Assembly: GCF_001792775.2 (NCBI RefSeq)
Contig: NZ_MLGE02000002.1
Span: 62,001 to 126,000 of the forward strand
Reading direction: 5' to 3'
Source of the DNA: Staphylococcus pseudintermedius
GTDB lineage: Bacteria; Bacillota; Bacilli; Staphylococcales; Staphylococcaceae
Length of the DNA: 64,000 bases
Every line of letters starts with the position of its first letter. Position 1 is the first letter of the stretch. Both the position numbers and the translations under genes were made by a program. The notes beneath the pieces are model-generated. The model did not search any database and was not told the origin of the DNA. It was given only the letters and a program-made list of their open reading frames with translations. Positions 15,475 through 27,930 of this stretch are shown piece after piece.

Positions 15475-15939
15475 TTAATATTTTTGTTTCATCGCACGGT
15501 CCATATCACGTTTAACCGCTTTTTCTTTTAATGATTGACGCTTATCATATTTTTTCTTACCACGTGCAACGCCTAATAATACTTTACAATTGCCGTGTTT
15601 CAAATACAATTTAAGCGGAATAATCGAATAACCAATCTCACGCGTACGTTCGCCTAATTTCAAAATCTCACGTTTGTGTAATAACAGTTTACGTACACGT
15701 AGCGGATCATGATTAAAACGGTTCCCCTCTTCATAAGGCGCAATGTGCATATTATGCAAGAAGATTTCACCATGTTTCACTTGTGCGTAACTATCTTTTA
15801 AATTGGCACTCCCACGACGAATCGATTTAATTTCCGTCCCTTGTAACGCAATGCCCGCTTCAATCGTGTCCTCGATGTTATAGTCATGGCGCGCTTTACG
15901 ATTTTCTGCTAATGTGCCTTTTCCTGATTTTTTTGGCAT
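15475..15939 (-). CDS. smpB: SsrA-binding protein SmpB
   Basis: Binds tmRNA and places it in the ribosome. The 154-residue protein has the family blocks [52 protein letters not shown] and the basic C-terminal tail [20 protein letters not shown] at 15948 would add three residues, but the ATG at 15939 is eight bases from GAGG and matches the usual N-terminus. It is next to ssrA, as in many Firmicutes, and 15 bases downstream of rnr. Confidence 0.96.
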   Translation of the reverse strand: MPKKSGKGTLAENRKARHDYNIEDTIEAGIALQGTEIKSIRRGSANLKDSYAQVKHGEIFLHNMHIAPYEEGNRFNHDPLRVRKLLLHKREILKLGERTREIGYSIIPLKLYLKHGNCKVLLGVARGKKKYDKRQSLKEKAVKRDMDRAMKQKY

Positions 15940-15954
15940 TGGTTTCACCTCAAA

Positions 15955-18312
15955 TTATTTTTTCTTTTTTCGTGCCTTTTTCTTTACTTTTTTACCTTTA
16001 TAAAACGGCTTGTGTTGTGTATTACCTGATTTGTCACGTTGTCTCGCATTTTTACCTTTACGTGATTTACGCTTTTTCTTTTTATCAGTTTTCTCAAATT
16101 GAGTGCCTTTTGTTTTCGCTTGAATCGTTTTACCACGTGGGTCTCTTTCACGTTTCGAGCTTACATCAATTGGCATACCTACAATTTGGAAATCGATTTG
16201 ACGTTCATCCACATCAACATGAATGACTTTAACCTTTACGACATCACCAATGCGGTAAACTTTCGCTTTTCGTTCACCAATCAATGCCATTTGGCGCTCA
16301 TCAAAATGGTAATAGTCATCAGACATATTTTGCATGTTGACCATACCTTCAATCGTGTTGGGCAACTCTACAAACATACCAAAATTCGCGACAGAACTGA
16401 TGACACCTTCAAATTCATCACCAATATGTTGAATCATAAACTCCGCTTTTTTCAGTTCATCCGTATCACGTTCTGCGTCAATGGCACGACGTTCACGATT
16501 TGATGTATGCTCAGCAATTTGTGGGAGCTTTTCTTCCCATTCATGCATTGCACGACCATCCATCGACTTTTCGATTAAATATTTACGCACTAAACGATGA
16601 ACAATCAAGTCTGGATAGCGACGAATTGGTGACGTAAAATGCGTATAATAATCTGCCGCTAAACCGAAATGGCCTAAGTTATCAGCATCATAACGTGCTT
16701 GTTGCATTGAACGTAACATCATGGTTGAAATGACCATATCTTCAGGTCGTCCAGCAATCTCTTCGTGAATGTTTTGCAACGTACTTGGATGAATATCTTC
16801 GCCTGTTCCTTTGACCATAATGCCAAAGTTCGTAATAAAATCAAAAAACTGACGGAGACGTTCTGACTTCGGCTGTTCGTGAATACGGTAAATGAATGGC
16901 ACTTCCATTTGATTGAAATGTTCTGCCACTGTTTCGTTTGCAATCAACATAAATGATTCGATTAAACGTTCACCTTCACCGCGCTCACGTGTCACGACTT
17001 CTTTCGGAATCCCTTCCTCGTTTACGATAACTTTCGCTTCTTTAATATCAAAGTCGATTTCGCCACGTTTTTTACGCATCGCAATCAATTGTTGTGATAA
17101 CGTCTGGGCTAAATCTAACATAGGCACAATTTCTGGATATTGTGCTCTTGTCACTGCATCTTTATCTGTAATGATCCGATTTACCGCGTCATAAGTCATA
17201 CGTGCGTTAGAATGAATCACACTTTCAAAAATCTCGTGTTTGACCACTTGACCTTGTGCATCAATTTCCATTCGACAACTCATGGCTAAACGGTCGACCT
17301 CAGGATTTAACGAACAAATCCCATTACTCAATCGGTGCGGAATCATCGGAATGACACGGTCGACTAAATAGACACTTGTCGCACGATCATACGCTTCTCG
17401 GTCTAACGCTGAACCTTCTGTGACATAATAGCTCACGTCCGCAATACTGACTGTCAATTCCGTGTTGCCATTGTCCAACTTTTTCACAGCAATGGCGTCA
17501 TCTAAATCTTTCGCATCTGCACCATCGATTGTAATCGTCAGTTCATCTCTTAAATCACGACGGCCTTTAAGTTCATCGGGTTGTATTGTTTCAGGTACGT
17601 TTTCCGCTTCTTTCAATACATCATCAGGAAACTCAATTTCAATGCCATGTTGGTAAATGATCGATAAAATATCAACACCCGGATCATTTTTATGGCCTAA
17701 AATCGCTGAAATCTGCCCCTCTGGACTGTTCGTACCATCTGAGTATTGGGTAATTTGCACTAACACTTTATGGCCTTCTACTGCACCAAGTTCTTGACCT
17801 TTTGGCACGAAAATATCTTGCATAATGCGTTTATCATCAGGTACAACGAAACCGAAATGACGCGCTTCAGAAAATGTACCGACAACTTGTTTAATCGAAT
17901 GGGATTCAATCGCCTTCACTTCACCTTCGAACTTGCCTTTGCGAAAATCACCGCGCGACTTCTTCACTTCGACTAATACGACGTCTCCATCCATTGCACG
18001 GTTGATTTTTGTCGGCGGAATAAAGATGTCTTCCATTTCTTGATCATCTGGACGTAAAAAAGCAAATCCCTTTTTATTTTGGCTTAATGTTCCTCTCACT
18101 AAACCTGAATTTGTCTTCTGTTGTTGTTTTTGATAACGGTCTTGTTTCGTACGCGTCACCATTCCTGTTTGTTCTAACTCTACCAAAATCTTTATAAGGT
18201 CACGAAATGAATCCGCACTACTCAATCCTAATGCATCTTGGAAGTCAGATACAGACATGGGTTCATAATCTGCACTTTTAATGATTCCGATAATCTCTTC
18301 TTTTAAATTCAT
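15955..18312 (-). CDS. rnr: Ribonuclease R
   Basis: A processive 3'-5' exoribonuclease that degrades structured RNA and works with tmRNA-SmpB on defective messages. The 785-residue protein shows an N-terminal winged-helix part, cold-shock domains, and a central RNB domain with the catalytic aspartates in DGADAKDLDDAIAV. A C-terminal S1 domain (GVISSVANFGMFVELPN) and a long lysine/arginine tail follow. AAAGGAGGAG precedes the ATG. Order secG-est-rnr-smpB is conserved in Staphylococcus. Confidence 0.96.
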   Translation of the reverse strand: MNLKEEIIGIIKSADYEPMSVSDFQDALGLSSADSFRDLIKILVELEQTGMVTRTKQDRYQKQQQKTNSGLVRGTLSQNKKGFAFLRPDDQEMEDIFIPPTKINRAMDGDVVLVEVKKSRGDFRKGKFEGEVKAIESHSIKQVVGTFSEARHFGFVVPDDKRIMQDIFVPKGQELGAVEGHKVLVQITQYSDGTNSPEGQISAILGHKNDPGVDILSIIYQHGIEIEFPDDVLKEAENVPETIQPDELKGRRDLRDELTITIDGADAKDLDDAIAVKKLDNGNTELTVSIADVSYYVTEGSALDREAYDRATSVYLVDRVIPMIPHRLSNGICSLNPEVDRLAMSCRMEIDAQGQVVKHEIFESVIHSNARMTYDAVNRIITDKDAVTRAQYPEIVPMLDLAQTLSQQLIAMRKKRGEIDFDIKEAKVIVNEEGIPKEVVTRERGEGERLIESFMLIANETVAEHFNQMEVPFIYRIHEQPKSERLRQFFDFITNFGIMVKGTGEDIHPSTLQNIHEEIAGRPEDMVISTMMLRSMQQARYDADNLGHFGLAADYYTHFTSPIRRYPDLIVHRLVRKYLIEKSMDGRAMHEWEEKLPQIAEHTSNRERRAIDAERDTDELKKAEFMIQHIGDEFEGVISSVANFGMFVELPNTIEGMVNMQNMSDDYYHFDERQMALIGERKAKVYRIGDVVKVKVIHVDVDERQIDFQIVGMPIDVSSKRERDPRGKTIQAKTKGTQFEKTDKKKKRKSRKGKNARQRDKSGNTQHKPFYKGKKVKKKARKKKK

Positions 18313-18366
18313 TTTGCTCCTCCTTTCTTTTTAGAAAATAGTTAAAATTGATGTGTTATCGGCTAT

Positions 18367-19107
18367 TTATTCAGACCAATCTAATGACTCTAAAAATTGA
18401 TAAACATCTTCAAATACTGCTTCTTTTTCTTTATCAATAGTAATGACGTGACCAGATTCTTTGTACCAAGAAATTCGTTTTTCATCCGACATCACTTCAT
18501 CATAAATGACATTAGCAGAATCTGGATTAATCATCTCATCTTGTTCAGCCTGTATCACTAAAATAGGATCAATTACTTCATCCACACTGTCGCGCACTTC
18601 TTGAATCGTCCCTTGTAACTCTCTCAACGTGTCAGTCGGATGAAACGCTGCCATTTCGCGCTCAATCGTTTCGTCATCTTTACCTTCATATTTTTTAAAT
18701 TGACGGGCATAGTCTAGTACACCTTCATACATGGCCCCTTCCGTTTTAATGTACATCGGTGAGCACATCGTTACAATACCCTTTACAGTACGATTTAAGC
18801 TTAGTTTTAATGCAAAAACGCCACCTAATGATAAACCAGCGACAGCGATTTCGTCATAACCGTGTCCCACTAAAAATTCATAACCATCGAGCACATCTTT
18901 ATACCATACATGAGGACTCGATTGCAAAATTTCTTCAGGTGGGGCCGCATGTCCTTCATAATGAGGTGCATAAGAGGTGTACCCTTTTTTCTGTAAAAAG
19001 CGTCCTAATTGTCTCACATCTGAACTGTTGCCAGTAAAACCGTGTAATAATAATACTGCACGTTTTCCTTCCTCAAAAAAGAAAGGTTTCGGTAATTGAA
19101 TCTTCAT
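18367..19107 (-). CDS. est: Carboxylesterase (alpha/beta hydrolase, Est/YvaK type)
   Basis: A monoglyceride-type or short-chain carboxylesterase of 246 residues. The oxyanion motif LLHGFTG is near residues 20-26, the nucleophile serine is in GLSLGG (S93), and the catalytic histidine is in [10 protein letters not shown]. The conserved acidic residue lies in the [15 protein letters not shown] strand. The cytoplasmic substrate is unknown. It sits between secG and rnr, as in Bacillus and Staphylococcus. Confidence 0.9.
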   Translation of the reverse strand: MKIQLPKPFFFEEGKRAVLLLHGFTGNSSDVRQLGRFLQKKGYTSYAPHYEGHAAPPEEILQSSPHVWYKDVLDGYEFLVGHGYDEIAVAGLSLGGVFALKLSLNRTVKGIVTMCSPMYIKTEGAMYEGVLDYARQFKKYEGKDDETIEREMAAFHPTDTLRELQGTIQEVRDSVDEVIDPILVIQAEQDEMINPDSANVIYDEVMSDEKRISWYKESGHVITIDKEKEAVFEDVYQFLESLDWSE

Positions 19108-19173
19108 CGGTAAACTCTCGTCCTTTCAATAACTCATACACTCTATTCTATCGGTTTGATACGGCGTACACAA

Positions 19174-19207
19174 ACAAAAAAGTCCGACTTTTCAACGGCC
19201 GGACTCT
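19174..19207 (-). terminator. Terminator after secG
   Basis: On the minus strand AGTCCG and CGGACT pair around a short loop and run into TTTTTT, overlapping the secG stop. Confidence 0.8.
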
Positions 19208-19439
19208 ACATATTGAAGTAACTGATACCTAACATTAATACAAAGAAAATAATCGAAAGTACAATTGTCAATCTATGCAAAAATAAATCTACACCACGTT
19301 GTTTTTGTTTACCAAATAATTGTTCAGCACCACCACTAATGGCACCTGATAAGCCATTGCTTTTACCTTCTTGCAATAAAACAACAGTGATGAGCGCGAT
19401 ACAGTCAATAATGAGTAATACTACGAAAAAACTATGCAT
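19206..19439 (-). CDS. secG: Preprotein translocase subunit SecG
   Basis: An accessory subunit of the SecYEG channel. It has 77 residues with two membrane helices separated by the [21 protein letters not shown] loop, typical of SecG. The ATG at 19439 is eight bases from GGAGG; an upstream in-frame codon at 19454 would overlap the ribosome site. Confidence 0.93.
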   Translation of the reverse strand: MHSFFVVLLIIDCIALITVVLLQEGKSNGLSGAISGGAEQLFGKQKQRGVDLFLHRLTIVLSIIFFVLMLGISYFNM

Positions 19440-19507
19440 CAGACTGTCCTCCATTCATCATATACGAAAGCTATTTTATCATATATTTAAACGATTCACA
19501 ACAAGCT

Positions 19508-19975
19508 TTATCGATTAAACGTCGACTTGCGTTTGACACTCACCCTAATCATCATCACTGCCAGTACGAGCGATCCAACGATTACTAACGCATACGGGAT
19601 TAAACCGAAGAAACCTTTCACATGAAAAATCGCTGTGTAAAGGATTGGTGGATTGAGTAACGCGTTGAAAATTTGTGAAATGAAAACCGCTAACATAAAC
19701 CACCATAAATAAGGGTGTTGATTTTTTAATGCGACCACACCTGCTGCATTCGCGAGTATATATAGAATGCCGATGTAACGTAAACTGTTATTAATCGCAT
19801 TAATACTATTTTCAGTCGCTTTATTTCCCGAATGTTCAAGCATATACGTCACCACTTGACCATCCACAATCATGACTTGATGAATCACTAAACAAACGGC
19901 GAATAAAAACGACAGATAAGCAAGTAACTTTCCTGTATGTTGGGCACGTAGCTCCGTGTCTTGTAATTGTGGCAT
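19508..19975 (-). CDS. Unknown multi-pass membrane protein
   Basis: A 155-residue protein with about four hydrophobic segments (near residues 17-36, 65-83, 90-108 and 120-142) and a basic C-terminus. I recognise no family. AAGGAG lies before the ATG. It sits between eno and secG on the same strand, where staphylococci often have an unassigned membrane protein. Confidence 0.7.
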   Translation of the reverse strand: MPQLQDTELRAQHTGKLLAYLSFLFAVCLVIHQVMIVDGQVVTYMLEHSGNKATENSINAINNSLRYIGILYILANAAGVVALKNQHPYLWWFMLAVFISQIFNALLNPPILYTAIFHVKGFFGLIPYALVIVGSLVLAVMMIRVSVKRKSTFNR

Positions 19976-20051
19976 TTCTTTGCTCCTTCTATATCATATA
20001 AGCCTATTATAACAGTTTAAAACGATGAAAGAAAATCAATGTTGGACATTT

Positions 20052-20087
20052 AAAAAAGAGGTTAGAACGCGATGTCCTAACCTCTCA
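20052..20087 (-). terminator. Terminator of the glycolytic operon
   Basis: AGAGGTTAGGA and the complementary TCTAACCTCT arm pair, followed by TTTTTTA on the minus strand, 25 bases beyond the eno stop. Confidence 0.9.
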
Positions 20088-20111
20088 TTATAACATTATA
20101 ATCTCATCTAC

Positions 20112-21434
<1,323 letters not shown>

Positions 21435-21543
21435 TCAATCAATTTATAAATATATATTCAATATGGTTTGAACATACTTTATTCCGTTTTATATTTGACT
21501 ACTTAATGCTATTATAGCGATTCATCTGTGTTTCTCAAATGAT

Positions 21544-23061
21544 TTAATGTTGAATTAATGATTCACCCGTCATATCTTCAGGTTGTTCGATATTTAATAA
21601 ATCAAGTAACGTTGGTGCTAAATCGCCAAGACGGCCTGTTTCACGTAATGTGATGCCTTCTTTTGTTACAATGACAGGTACTGGGTTTGTAGTATGTGTT
21701 GTCATCGGTTGATCGTCATCTGTTAATACTTCATCGGAGTTACCATGGTCCGCTGTAATGATAGCTTGTCCGTCCATGTCTAAAATTTTATCAACGACGT
21801 CACCTAAACATTCATCTACTGCCTCAATTGCTTTGATTGTTGGCGCTAACATCCCACTGTGCCCTACCATGTCAGGGTTGGCAAAGTTAAGAATAATCAA
21901 GTCTAACTCACCTTTATCCAACTCTTTAAGTAATGCATCACGCACTTCGTAAGCACTCATTTCAGGCTTTAAGTCATACGTTGCGACTTTAGGTGAATTG
22001 ATTAAAATACGACGTTCACCTTCAAACTCTTCATTCTGTCCACCGTTCATAAAGTATGTCACGTGTGGATATTTTTCAGTTTCAGCAATACGTAATTGGA
22101 CTAAACCATTGTCTTGTGCCACTTCACCAATTGTATTTTTCAAGTCTACTTTTTCAAATACAACTGCTGAATCTACTTGATCATTGTATTTTGTAAATGT
22201 CGCATAGAATAAATCATTTACGCGCTCAACTTCAAAACCGTCGAATGCTTTGCTTGTGAAAATTTCAGACATTTGGCCTGCGCGGTCTGGTCTGAAGTTG
22301 TAGAAAATCACAGCATCGCCATCGTTCACACCATTGTTTTGGTTTTCAACTACAAACGGTTCAACAAATTCGTCAGTTAAATTGTTGTCGTAGTTTGCTT
22401 GAACACCTTCACGTGCTGATGCGTACTTTACATCACTGAATCCGCGAATTGCATCGTATGCTTTTTGTTCACGATCCCAACGTTTATCACGGTCCATTGC
22501 ATAGTAACGTCCTGATACAGATGCAAATTGACCTACACCTAATGCTTTAAATTTCTCTTCTGTTTCGTCGATATATTTTAAAGCTGATTTTTGATCAACG
22601 TCACGACCATCTAAAAATGCGTGGACATAAACTTTTGTTAAGTTTTTACGTTTCGCTAATTCTAACAGCGCGAATAAATGTTTGTAATGACTGTGTACGC
22701 CACCATCAGAAAGCAAACCGAAGATGTGTAATGCGCTATGATTGTTTAATGCATGGTCCATTGCTTTGTTTAAGACGTCATTATCGAAAAAGTCACCATC
22801 TTCAATAGACTTATTGATACGTGTTAAGCTTTGGTACACAATACGTCCGGCACCAATGTTCATATGGCCCACTTCTGAATTCCCCATTTGTCCTTCAGGA
22901 AGTCCCACATCTAAACCACTTGCTTCAATTTGAGTCGTAGGATACTTCTCATAGTAGCGATCAAAGTTTGGTTTATGCGCTTGTTTAACAGCATTACCGT
23001 GTACCTCTTCTCGATTCGCAAACCCATCAAGAATAATAAGCGCTGTAGGTTTTTTTGCCAT
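21544..23061 (-). CDS. gpmI: 2,3-bisphosphoglycerate-independent phosphoglycerate mutase
   Basis: Interconverts 3- and 2-phosphoglycerate using two Mn2+ ions. The 505-residue alkaline-phosphatase-superfamily enzyme shows [10 protein letters not shown] at the start, the phosphoserine site in [15 protein letters not shown], the DGRDV loop and the metal-binding ADHGNSDEV. It starts two bases after tpiA, whose last codons supply the GAAGGTG ribosome site. Confidence 0.97.
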   Translation of the reverse strand: MAKKPTALIILDGFANREEVHGNAVKQAHKPNFDRYYEKYPTTQIEASGLDVGLPEGQMGNSEVGHMNIGAGRIVYQSLTRINKSIEDGDFFDNDVLNKAMDHALNNHSALHIFGLLSDGGVHSHYKHLFALLELAKRKNLTKVYVHAFLDGRDVDQKSALKYIDETEEKFKALGVGQFASVSGRYYAMDRDKRWDREQKAYDAIRGFSDVKYASAREGVQANYDNNLTDEFVEPFVVENQNNGVNDGDAVIFYNFRPDRAGQMSEIFTSKAFDGFEVERVNDLFYATFTKYNDQVDSAVVFEKVDLKNTIGEVAQDNGLVQLRIAETEKYPHVTYFMNGGQNEEFEGERRILINSPKVATYDLKPEMSAYEVRDALLKELDKGELDLIILNFANPDMVGHSGMLAPTIKAIEAVDECLGDVVDKILDMDGQAIITADHGNSDEVLTDDDQPMTTHTTNPVPVIVTKEGITLRETGRLGDLAPTLLDLLNIEQPEDMTGESLIQH

Positions 23062-23063
23062 AA

Positions 23064-23840
<777 letters not shown>

Positions 23841-23870
23841 CTATTGTTCAATCAAATTTCATCTATAGAG

Positions 23871-25061
23871 TTATAGATTTGCGATTGCTTTAATGCCCGG
23901 TAATTCTTTACCTTCTAAGTATTCTAATGACGCGCCGCCACCTGTAGAAATGTGCGTGAAGTCATCTTCAAAGCCAAGTTGCATTGCCGCTGCTGCTGAA
24001 TCGCCACCACCGATAATTGTTGTCGCATCTTGCAGCTCAGCAATCGCCTCACACACACCAATTGTACCTTGCGCAAAATTACTGAATTCAAACACACCCA
24101 TTGGACCATTCCATACCACTGTATGTGCACCTTTTAATTGTTCTTTGAAAAGTGCAACTGTTTCAGGACCGATATCCATTGCTTCTTGATCTTCAGGAAT
24201 GTCGTCGATAGAAACTGTTGTAATTTGTGCATCGTTTGAGAATTCTTTCGCAACTTTTGCATCAACTGGTAATACGATTTGATCACTTGCGCGTTCTAAT
24301 AAATCTTTCGCGAAGTCAATTTTATCTGCTTCAAGTAATGAAAGACCAATTTCTTTACCTTGTGCTTTTAAGAATGTGTACGCCATGCCGCCACCAATCA
24401 GCACTTTGTCAGCAATATTTAATAAGTTTTCAATGACACCAATTTTATCAGAAACTTTTGCACCACCAAGGATGGCAACAACAGGTTTGTTTGGATTTTC
24501 AACAACGCCACCGATAAATTTAATTTCTTTTTCCATTAAAAATCCAGCAACTGTTTCTAGATGTGTTGAAATACCAACGTTTGATGCATGTTCACGGTGA
24601 GCTGTACCGAATGCATCATTAACAAAAATATCGCCAAGTGATGCCCAGTAACGACCTAATTCACTATCATTTTTAGATTCTTTCTTACCATCAACATCTT
24701 CAAAACGTGTATTTTCAAACATCAACACATCGCCTGAATTTAATGCTTGGATTGCAGACTCTAATTTTTCGCCACGTGTTTCAGGAATAAATTGGACGTC
24801 TTGACCTAATTTTTCTGATAAACGTTTTGCAACAGGTGCCAATGAAAGTTTCTCTTTATCACTTTCTTCTTTCACTTTACCTAAGTGTGAGAATACGACT
24901 ACTTTCCCACCTTGCTCAATGATGTACTTTAAAGTTGGCAATGCTTGAACGATACGGTTGTCGTTCGTGATTTCGCCGTCTTTCATAGGAACATTGAAAT
25001 CCGCGCGTACAAGAACAACCTTATCCTTTAATTCAACATTTGTGACATCCTTTTTTGCCAT
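23871..25061 (-). CDS. pgk: Phosphoglycerate kinase
   Basis: Makes ATP from 1,3-bisphosphoglycerate. The 396-residue protein has the N-terminal substrate motif [11 protein letters not shown], the HLG segment, the hinge region and the C-terminal nucleotide motif GGGDSAAA. It is separated from gapA by a 131-base gap containing a hairpin, which can lower pgk expression relative to gapA. Confidence 0.98.
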   Translation of the reverse strand: MAKKDVTNVELKDKVVLVRADFNVPMKDGEITNDNRIVQALPTLKYIIEQGGKVVVFSHLGKVKEESDKEKLSLAPVAKRLSEKLGQDVQFIPETRGEKLESAIQALNSGDVLMFENTRFEDVDGKKESKNDSELGRYWASLGDIFVNDAFGTAHREHASNVGISTHLETVAGFLMEKEIKFIGGVVENPNKPVVAILGGAKVSDKIGVIENLLNIADKVLIGGGMAYTFLKAQGKEIGLSLLEADKIDFAKDLLERASDQIVLPVDAKVAKEFSNDAQITTVSIDDIPEDQEAMDIGPETVALFKEQLKGAHTVVWNGPMGVFEFSNFAQGTIGVCEAIAELQDATTIIGGGDSAAAAMQLGFEDDFTHISTGGGASLEYLEGKELPGIKAIANL

Positions 25062-25093
25062 AAAGCATCCTCCTCGTTATCGCTCTCAATTTT

Positions 25094-25126
25094 AAAATAA
25101 GCGGAGAAGCGTTTGTGCTCCCCCGC
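25094..25126 (-). terminator. Hairpin between gapA and pgk (partial terminator)
   Basis: GCGGGGGAGC and GCTTCTCCGC pair on the minus strand and are followed by TTATTTT. Such a partial terminator or stabilising hairpin would explain a separate abundant gapA transcript. Confidence 0.8.
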
Positions 25127-25192
25127 CTACTATCAGCTACAAAATAGTTAGAAGCACATATTTAAGTACTTACAAACCTATTTTAATCTATA

Positions 25193-26200
25193 TTATTTAG
25201 ATTGGCTTGCTAAATATTCTAAAGTACGAACTAATTGAGCAGTGTATGACATTTCATTGTCGTACCAAGATGCAACTTTAACTAATTGACGGTCGCCAAC
25301 AGTCATTACACGTGTTTGTGTAGCATCGAATAGCGCACCGAATGTCATACCGATAACGTCAGAAGATACGATTTCGTCTTCAATGTAACCGAATGATTCG
25401 TTAGTTGCTTCTCTCATGACTTTGTTAACTTCTTCAACTGAAACTTCTTTTTCTAATACAACTGTTAATTCAGTTAATGAACCAGTTGCTACAGGAACAC
25501 GTTGTGCGCCACCGTCTAATTTACCATCGATTTCAGGAATAACTAAACCGATTGCTTTCGCAGCACCAGTTGAGTTAGGGATAATGTTTTCAGCAGCTGC
25601 ACGCGCACGACGTTTGTCACCTTTTCTGTGAGGTGCGTCTAATGTGTTTTGGTCACCAGTGTAAGCGTGAATTGTTGTCATTAAACCTTCAACGATACCA
25701 AAGTTGTCTTGTAAAGTTTTGGCAACAGGTGCTAATGAGTTTGTTGTACATGAAGCACCAGAAACAACTGTTTCAGTACCATCTAAAATTTCGTGGTTAA
25801 CGTTATATACAACTGTTTTAAGGTCACCTTTAGCTGGTGCAGAAATTAATACTTTTTTCGCGCCTGCTTCGATGTGTGCTTCAGCTTTTTCTTTATCAGT
25901 GAAGAAACCAGTACATTCTAATACCACGTCGATGTCTAACTCGCCCCATGGTAAGTTTTTAGGTTCTGGTTCAGAGAATGATTTCACTTCTTTACCATTT
26001 ACACGGAAACCACCGTCAATTACTTCTACTTCTTCAGTAAAACGACCTTGTGTTGAGTCATATTTTAATAAGTGTGCAAGCATATCGTCGTCTGTTAAAT
26101 CATTTACTGCTACAACGTCGATATTTTCCACATCTTGAATTCTTCTAAATGCTAAACGACCAATTCTACCAAATCCGTTAATTGCTACTTTTACTGCCAT
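25193..26200 (-). CDS. gapA: Glyceraldehyde-3-phosphate dehydrogenase (glycolytic)
   Basis: NAD-dependent oxidation of glyceraldehyde 3-phosphate. The 335-residue protein has the dinucleotide motif NGFGRIGR at its start, the active-site cysteine C151 in [12 protein letters not shown], and the [22 protein letters not shown] block. The position behind cggR marks it as the catabolic isoform rather than GapB. Confidence 0.98.
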   Translation of the reverse strand: MAVKVAINGFGRIGRLAFRRIQDVENIDVVAVNDLTDDDMLAHLLKYDSTQGRFTEEVEVIDGGFRVNGKEVKSFSEPEPKNLPWGELDIDVVLECTGFFTDKEKAEAHIEAGAKKVLISAPAKGDLKTVVYNVNHEILDGTETVVSGASCTTNSLAPVAKTLQDNFGIVEGLMTTIHAYTGDQNTLDAPHRKGDKRRARAAAENIIPNSTGAAKAIGLVIPEIDGKLDGGAQRVPVATGSLTELTVVLEKEVSVEEVNKVMREATNESFGYIEDEIVSSDVIGMTFGALFDATQTRVMTVGDRQLVKVASWYDNEMSYTAQLVRTLEYLASQSK

Positions 26201-26262
26201 GTTAATGGCCTCCTTTAAATGATATTTAAAAAGTGGATCAATTCAATACTTAAACAATTCAC

Positions 26263-27300
26263 TCACTTTTTATTTTCAACAAATCTTTCCCTTGTGATTA
26301 CCTTTGCCGCAGCTTCATCTGTAATCAACACCGTATTAGGTGTCGCCATCTTAAGATAAGCTTTAATCGCAAGCCCTTTGGATTCTCCGCCAGCCACAGC
26401 AAAAATATGTGCTTTTGATTGCGCTTCTTCTAGTTGAATACCAATCGTTTTAACTCTGTGAATAATTTGCCCTTGTTGATCAAAATAATAACCAAACGCT
26501 TCACCCACAGCAAAATGATGTTGAAGTTTTTCAATGACTTCTGATGACGATTGTCTTCTCTTCGCCATTTTCAGCGCATCACCAATGCCGTGTATTGTAA
26601 ACTGTGATTCACGTATTTTATCGAGCGTTTGAATCACTGAAGGTTCGTTCATTAAATTTTGATAGGTCAATTCACTCACTTGTTCAGGCACATATAACGT
26701 TGTATAACTGCCACCAGTCCTTTGAGCCATACGAGAACAAATTGTGTTCGCTTGAAAGATGACATTTTGACCGAGACCGCCACGTGCCGGCACAAAGAGT
26801 ACTTGGAAAGGCAAATGCGACATTGCGTCACTTACCGATGCCATAGTAGAGCCACCTGTTACTGACACAATAGCATGATCATACAGTTGCTTTTCAAGAA
26901 GTTGTCCAGCGATGCGACCTAATTCTACTTTAACGTTTGAATCTTTATCACTATCACCAGGAATCACATGAACTTCATCAAGTTGATATGTCGATTTGAT
27001 AGATTGTGCAAGGTGATGATAGTCCGTATACTGATCGAAATATGCATTCAGCTGTGAGACAACATCTAAACCTTGTGAAGTCAATGTCATACCTGTCGAT
27101 TTTACCGATATTAATTCTTGTTGTTTCAATAAATCTGTCTCTGAACGTAGCACACGCTCAGTGAGGTTAAGCAACTCACTTAAAGTCCGCCGCCCAACCG
27201 GTTGATACTTTTGAATCGTTGTTAGAATAGAAAAACGTCGACGCATTTTGTCTATCAAGTCAGGCACAATTTTTTGTTGAACATGAATCATACGTTCCAT
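26263..27300 (-). CDS. cggR: Central glycolytic genes regulator CggR/GapR
   Basis: A SorC/DeoR-type repressor that controls its own operon and is released by fructose-1,6-bisphosphate. The 345-residue protein has an N-terminal helix-turn-helix (RRTLSELLNLTERVLRSETD) and a C-terminal sugar-binding domain with GGSTMASVSDAM and VFVPARGGLG. GGAGG lies eight bases before the ATG. A CggR-like half-operator lies between its promoter and start. Confidence 0.95.
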   Translation of the reverse strand: MERMIHVQQKIVPDLIDKMRRRFSILTTIQKYQPVGRRTLSELLNLTERVLRSETDLLKQQELISVKSTGMTLTSQGLDVVSQLNAYFDQYTDYHHLAQSIKSTYQLDEVHVIPGDSDKDSNVKVELGRIAGQLLEKQLYDHAIVSVTGGSTMASVSDAMSHLPFQVLFVPARGGLGQNVIFQANTICSRMAQRTGGSYTTLYVPEQVSELTYQNLMNEPSVIQTLDKIRESQFTIHGIGDALKMAKRRQSSSEVIEKLQHHFAVGEAFGYYFDQQGQIIHRVKTIGIQLEEAQSKAHIFAVAGGESKGLAIKAYLKMATPNTVLITDEAAAKVITRERFVENKK

Positions 27301-27351
27301 GATAAAGGCCTCCTTAATAGTAACAAGATGGCCATATTCAAGCCATGCCGT

Positions 27352-27366
27352 GACATTTTTAGTCCC
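27352..27366 (-). promoter_or_regulatory. CggR operator-like half-site
   Basis: GGGAC-N6-TGTC on the minus strand equals one half of the Bacillus CggR operator (CGGGACN6TGTC, repeated with a 4-base gap). It lies about 28 bases past the predicted transcription start and before cggR, the same relative place as in B. subtilis. The second half-site is not evident. Confidence 0.6.
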
Positions 27367-27400
27367 AAATACAATAAATACTTATCATGTTTACAAATTC

Positions 27401-27429
27401 ATCATACTATTTGTGCACAACAAATGCAA
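27401..27429 (-). promoter_or_regulatory. Candidate promoter of the cggR-gapA operon
   Basis: TTGCAT and TATGAT separated by 17 bases on the minus strand. The spacer contains a perfect TTGTGCACAA palindrome (27411-27420). It is about 100 bases upstream of cggR. Confidence 0.6.
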
Positions 27430-27601
27430 GTCAAAAAGCATCCCGATTTTTATAAACGTTGGACAAATAACGACCATCAATACACAACATGATAACTGAT
27501 GTGATGTTATTATTCACATTTTCCACTAAAACTAAACATCGATACCCCATTCATTGCAATCATTGACAAGATAATTTACATTGAAAGAAAGAGGTGAAAC
27601 T

Positions 27602-27832
27602 ATGTCTAAACAATCTGACCAACCCGAAGTCATTGACCCATCCGACCCACGCTATCGACATCCTGATGAGATTAACCACAGTCAAGATAATACATTCCAA
27701 AACGATACAGGACCATTTCGGCGGACACATGTGCGCACAATAGGTTGTACCCCAGTGGGATGTTTGCCTGGCTGTCTTTTCTCAATTATTTTATCGATAC
27801 TCTTAACATTGCTTCTTAACCTTATATTCTAA
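27602..27832 (+). CDS. Small single-pass membrane protein with cysteine cluster
   Basis: A 76-residue protein. The N-terminal 45 residues are polar (SDQPEVIDPSDPRYRHPDE), followed by GCTPVGCLPGCLFS and a C-terminal hydrophobic helix. The three cysteines before the helix are the notable feature. No function is known to me. GAGGTG lies before the ATG at 27602; the in-frame TTG at 27581 is less likely. It runs divergently from cggR and ends at a bidirectional hairpin. Confidence 0.72.
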   Translation: MSKQSDQPEVIDPSDPRYRHPDEINHSQDNTFQNDTGPFRRTHVRTIGCTPVGCLPGCLFSIILSILLTLLLNLIF

Positions 27833-27851
27833 AACGATACGTATCATTAAT

Positions 27852-27898
27852 AAAAAAGGGCTGCTGAGATGACTTACATATCTCAACGACCCTTTTTT
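27852..27898. terminator. Bidirectional terminator
   Basis: AAAAAAGGGctGctGAGAT and ATCTCAaCgACCCTTTTTT form a long stem between two convergent genes. Confidence 0.88.
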
Positions 27899-27930
27899 GC
27901 CCTATTCATTTTGCCTATGATTACGATATA

